A stretch of 7,613 bases of DNA from Vulcanimicrobiia bacterium (GTDB lineage Bacteria; Eremiobacterota; Eremiobacteria; Baltobacterales; Baltobacteraceae): assembly GCA_024281135.1 (NCBI GenBank), contig JAMXLG010000222.1:1-7613 (forward strand). The letters run 5' to 3'. This document shows positions 6,338 to 7,613 of this stretch, piece after piece (the first letter of the stretch is position 1; the number at the start of each line of letters is the position of its first letter). The notes under the pieces are model-generated. The model was not told the origin of the DNA. It searched no databases and saw only the letters and a program-made list of their open reading frames with translations. The position numbers were made by a program, and so were the translations under genes.

Positions 6338-7195
6338 ATGCACATCCTTCGACAAGCTCAGGATGACGCGCCTGAGCCGGAACCGGCAGAGGCGAAGAAA
6401 CTCGGCCGCGCCATTGTCTTGACGTCGGGAAAAGGCGGCGTCGGCAAGACAACGACGACCGCGAATCTGGGAACGGCGCTTGCATCGCGCGGTGCACGCG
6501 TCGTGCTCGTCGATGCGGACGTCGGCCTGCGCAATCTCGATATCGTGCTGGGCCTTGAAAGCCGCGTGAAATATCATGTGCTCGACGTGCTCGAAGAGAA
6601 GGTAACCATCGACGATGCGCTCGTGGCCGACAAGCGTGTCGAAACGCTTTCGCTGCTCGCCGCGGCACAGACGCGTGAAAAAGACGAAGTCGACACGGAA
6701 AAAATGCGCGCGCTGATTCAGACCTTGCGCGAACGCTTCGATTACGTATTGATCGACTGCCCCGCCGGCATCGAACAGGGCTTTCAAAATGCGGTTGTCG
6801 GCGCGGAAGAAGCGATCGTGGTTTGTACGCCCGAAGTGTCGGCGGTTCGTGATGTCGATCGCGTCGTCGGATTGCTCGGCAATCGATTCAAGCCGCAGTT
6901 GATCATCAATCGTCTGCGTCCGCAACTCGTCAAGAAGGGCAAGATGCTCTCCGTTGACGATGTGAACGGCATTCTGCATCTGCCGCTCCTTGGGGTGATC
7001 GCCGACGAACCCGAGATCATCGTCACGACCAATAAGGGCGAGCCGCTCGCGCTGCGCCGTGACGGTGCGACCGCCGGCGCGTATCACGCGATTGCGGCGC
7101 GCGTTGCGGGAGAAGACGTCCCCGCTCCAACGGTGGAAGTGAAAGAGGCGTCGTTCCTCGACAAACTGAGCGCGTTCTTTGGAGGACGCAAGTAA
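6338..7195 (+). CDS. minD: Septum site-determining protein MinD, second tandem copy (285 aa, with an N-terminal extension)
   Basis: A second full MinD. Walker A GKGGVGKTT is at 31-39 (Lys32, Lys37), switch I VDADVGLRNLD at 58-68, Walker B YVLIDCPAGIE at 136-146, RDVDR at 171-175, NRLRP at 191-195, and the C-terminal amphipathic helix SFLDKLSAFFGGRK at 272-285. All ATPase residues are present, so it should be active. A hand alignment of the first ~150 core residues gives about 65% identity to MinD1, with only one single-residue indel further on. The largest differences are in the segment after switch I (76-95), in 117-135, and around 239-255, where MinD1 has the usual LDEAA and this copy has RRDGA. 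The first 24 residues (MHILRQAQDD, then a Pro/Glu-rich APEPEPAEAKK) are extra; residues 3-10 come from the palindromic repeat at 6343-6368. No later start codon precedes the conserved core, so this ATG is required; a weak GGGG site (6326-6329) lies 8 nt upstream, inside the end of minD1. It overlaps the minE start by 1 nt. Confidence 0.94.
   Translation: MHILRQAQDDAPEPEPAEAKKLGRAIVLTSGKGGVGKTTTTANLGTALASRGARVVLVDADVGLRNLDIVLGLESRVKYHVLDVLEEKVTIDDALVADKRVETLSLLAAAQTREKDEVDTEKMRALIQTLRERFDYVLIDCPAGIEQGFQNAVVGAEEAIVVCTPEVSAVRDVDRVVGLLGNRFKPQLIINRLRPQLVKKGKMLSVDDVNGILHLPLLGVIADEPEIIVTTNKGEPLALRRDGATAGAYHAIAARVAGEDVPAPTVEVKEASFLDKLSAFFGGRK
6343..6368. repeat. Short interspersed palindromic repeat at the minD1/minD2 junction
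   Basis: The arms CATCCT (6343-6348) and AGGATG (6360-6365) flank an 11-nt centre, TCGACAAGCTC, and ACG follows. I recognise this as a short palindromic repeat scattered in many bacterial genomes and metagenomic assemblies. Its translations (such as ILRQAQDD, VILSLSKD and HPELVEG) appear as nuisance peptides in predicted proteins. In the forward frame it encodes residues 3-10 (ILRQAQDD) of MinD2. Only one copy is visible in this window. The identification is from memory and was not searched. Confidence 0.7.
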
Positions 7196-7613
7196 TGATC
7201 GAATGGGTGAAAAAATTCTTCGGCGCGACGCCGTCGAGCTCGACGGCCAAGGAACGCCTGCGCCTCGTTCTCATGACCGATCATCTTGCGCTCGCGCCCG
7301 AGATCATCGAGAACATGAAGCGCGATCTGGTAGACGTCATCTCGCGCTACGTCGAAGTCGATCGCGAAAAAGTCGAAGTCAACTTCGAGCGCGAGGATAG
7401 GGCACTCGCTATGCTCGCGAACATTCCGATCACCGCCGTAAACCGGCCGAACAAACCCGAAGAACCGAAGGTCGAACCGGAACCGGAACCCGAGCCCGAA
7501 CCCGTTGCGGAAGCGGTAGCCGCCGAACCGCAAGCAAAAGCTACAACCGCGAGCATGTCCGGACCGCCACCGACACGTCGCCGCCGCAAAAAGAAATCCG
7601 GCGGCTCGAAGCC
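7195..7613 (+). CDS. minE: Cell division topological specificity factor MinE, with a Pro/Glu-rich and polybasic C-terminal extension; runs off the right edge
   Basis: The frame opens with an ATG sharing its A with the minD2 stop (TAATG), and GGAGG at 7181-7185 is 9 nt upstream, so translation is probably coupled. It stays open for 139 codons to the window end. Residues 1-12 (MIEWVKKFFGAT) resemble the membrane-binding amphipathic start of MinE. The anti-MinCD segment is TAKERLRLVLM (17-27). The topological specificity domain (about 28-81) shows APEIIENMKRDLVDVISRYV and DREKVEVNFER, matching E. coli MinE closely in spacing. MinE stimulates the MinD ATPase and displaces MinC, driving Min patterning. 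E. coli MinE ends at 88 residues; here a further 57 or more follow: an acidic (PE)n stretch (about 88-103), an Ala-rich part, then PPPTRRRRKKKSGGSK at the window end. The stop is outside the window, so the final length is unknown. Core identity is firm; the role of the tail is unknown. Confidence 0.92.
   Translation, partial: MIEWVKKFFGATPSSSTAKERLRLVLMTDHLALAPEIIENMKRDLVDVISRYVEVDREKVEVNFEREDRALAMLANIPITAVNRPNKPEEPKVEPEPEPEPEPVAEAVAAEPQAKATTASMSGPPPTRRRRKKKSGGSK

Noticed and set aside
5244..7087. Long minus-strand open frames of 262 and 286 codons antisense to minC/minD1 and minD2, resembling each other
   Set aside because: Their similarity is explained by the two minD paralogues on the other strand. 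The translations look like no known family and contain the antisense peptide of the palindromic repeat; they are codon-bias shadows.
6338..7195. MinD2 as a ParA or flagellar FlhG/YlxH protein
   Set aside because: It has the MinD-type DADVGLRNLD, RDVDR and amphipathic C-terminal helix and sits between minD1 and minE, which fits MinD best.

Overview
The window is a GC-rich bacterial chromosomal segment with tightly packed, codon-biased genes and no rRNA, tRNA, CRISPR array, phage gene or transposase that I can see. Eight protein genes are supported. The two at the ends are cut by the window: a SpoIIM-family gene at the left and minE at the right. A signal-peptide-bearing M48 metalloprotease and a complete Min system fit a walled bacterium. 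A minCDE operon with two minD copies, plus a widespread short palindromic repeat, makes me think of an uncultured soil lineage such as Eremiobacterota (WPS-2). That placement is a guess from general resemblance and nothing in the window proves it.

Layout. (1) Positions 1-1524: a SpoIIM-family membrane protein on the minus strand (partial) is divergent from an RDD-family membrane protein on the plus strand. Their ATG codons overlap inside one CCATGG. A small VOC-superfamily protein follows the RDD gene with a strong ribosome binding site. (2) Positions 1521-4551, minus strand: a probable two-gene operon, first a 670-residue secreted M48 peptidase with an unusually long C-terminal region, then a DUF697-like membrane protein whose N-terminal half looks like a GTPase domain that has lost its nucleotide-binding motifs. 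The DUF697-like gene overlaps the VOC gene tail to tail by 4 nt. (3) Positions 4552-4743: a divergent intergenic region with nested inverted repeats that probably carries promoters for both the M48 operon and the min operon. (4) Positions 4744-7613, plus strand: a compact operon minC, minD1, minD2, minE, with gaps of 2 and 5 nt and then a 1-nt overlap (TAATG).

How the genes work together. MinC (FtsZ inhibitor), MinD (membrane-binding ATPase) and MinE (activator of the MinD ATPase) place the division septum. Here there are two full-length, apparently ATPase-competent MinDs of unequal divergence. The second starts with an N-terminal extension partly encoded by a short interspersed palindromic repeat, and MinE carries an acidic Pro/Glu-rich linker and a polybasic tail beyond its normal fold. 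SpoIIM and RDD proteins are commonly neighbours outside spore formers, but their role is unclear. The M48/DUF697 pair is plausibly an envelope quality-control or stress unit, by inference only.

The points most worth following up are the tandem minD arrangement, the repeat-derived MinD2 N-terminus, the MinE tail, the pseudo-GTPase/DUF697 protein and the structured divergent promoter region.
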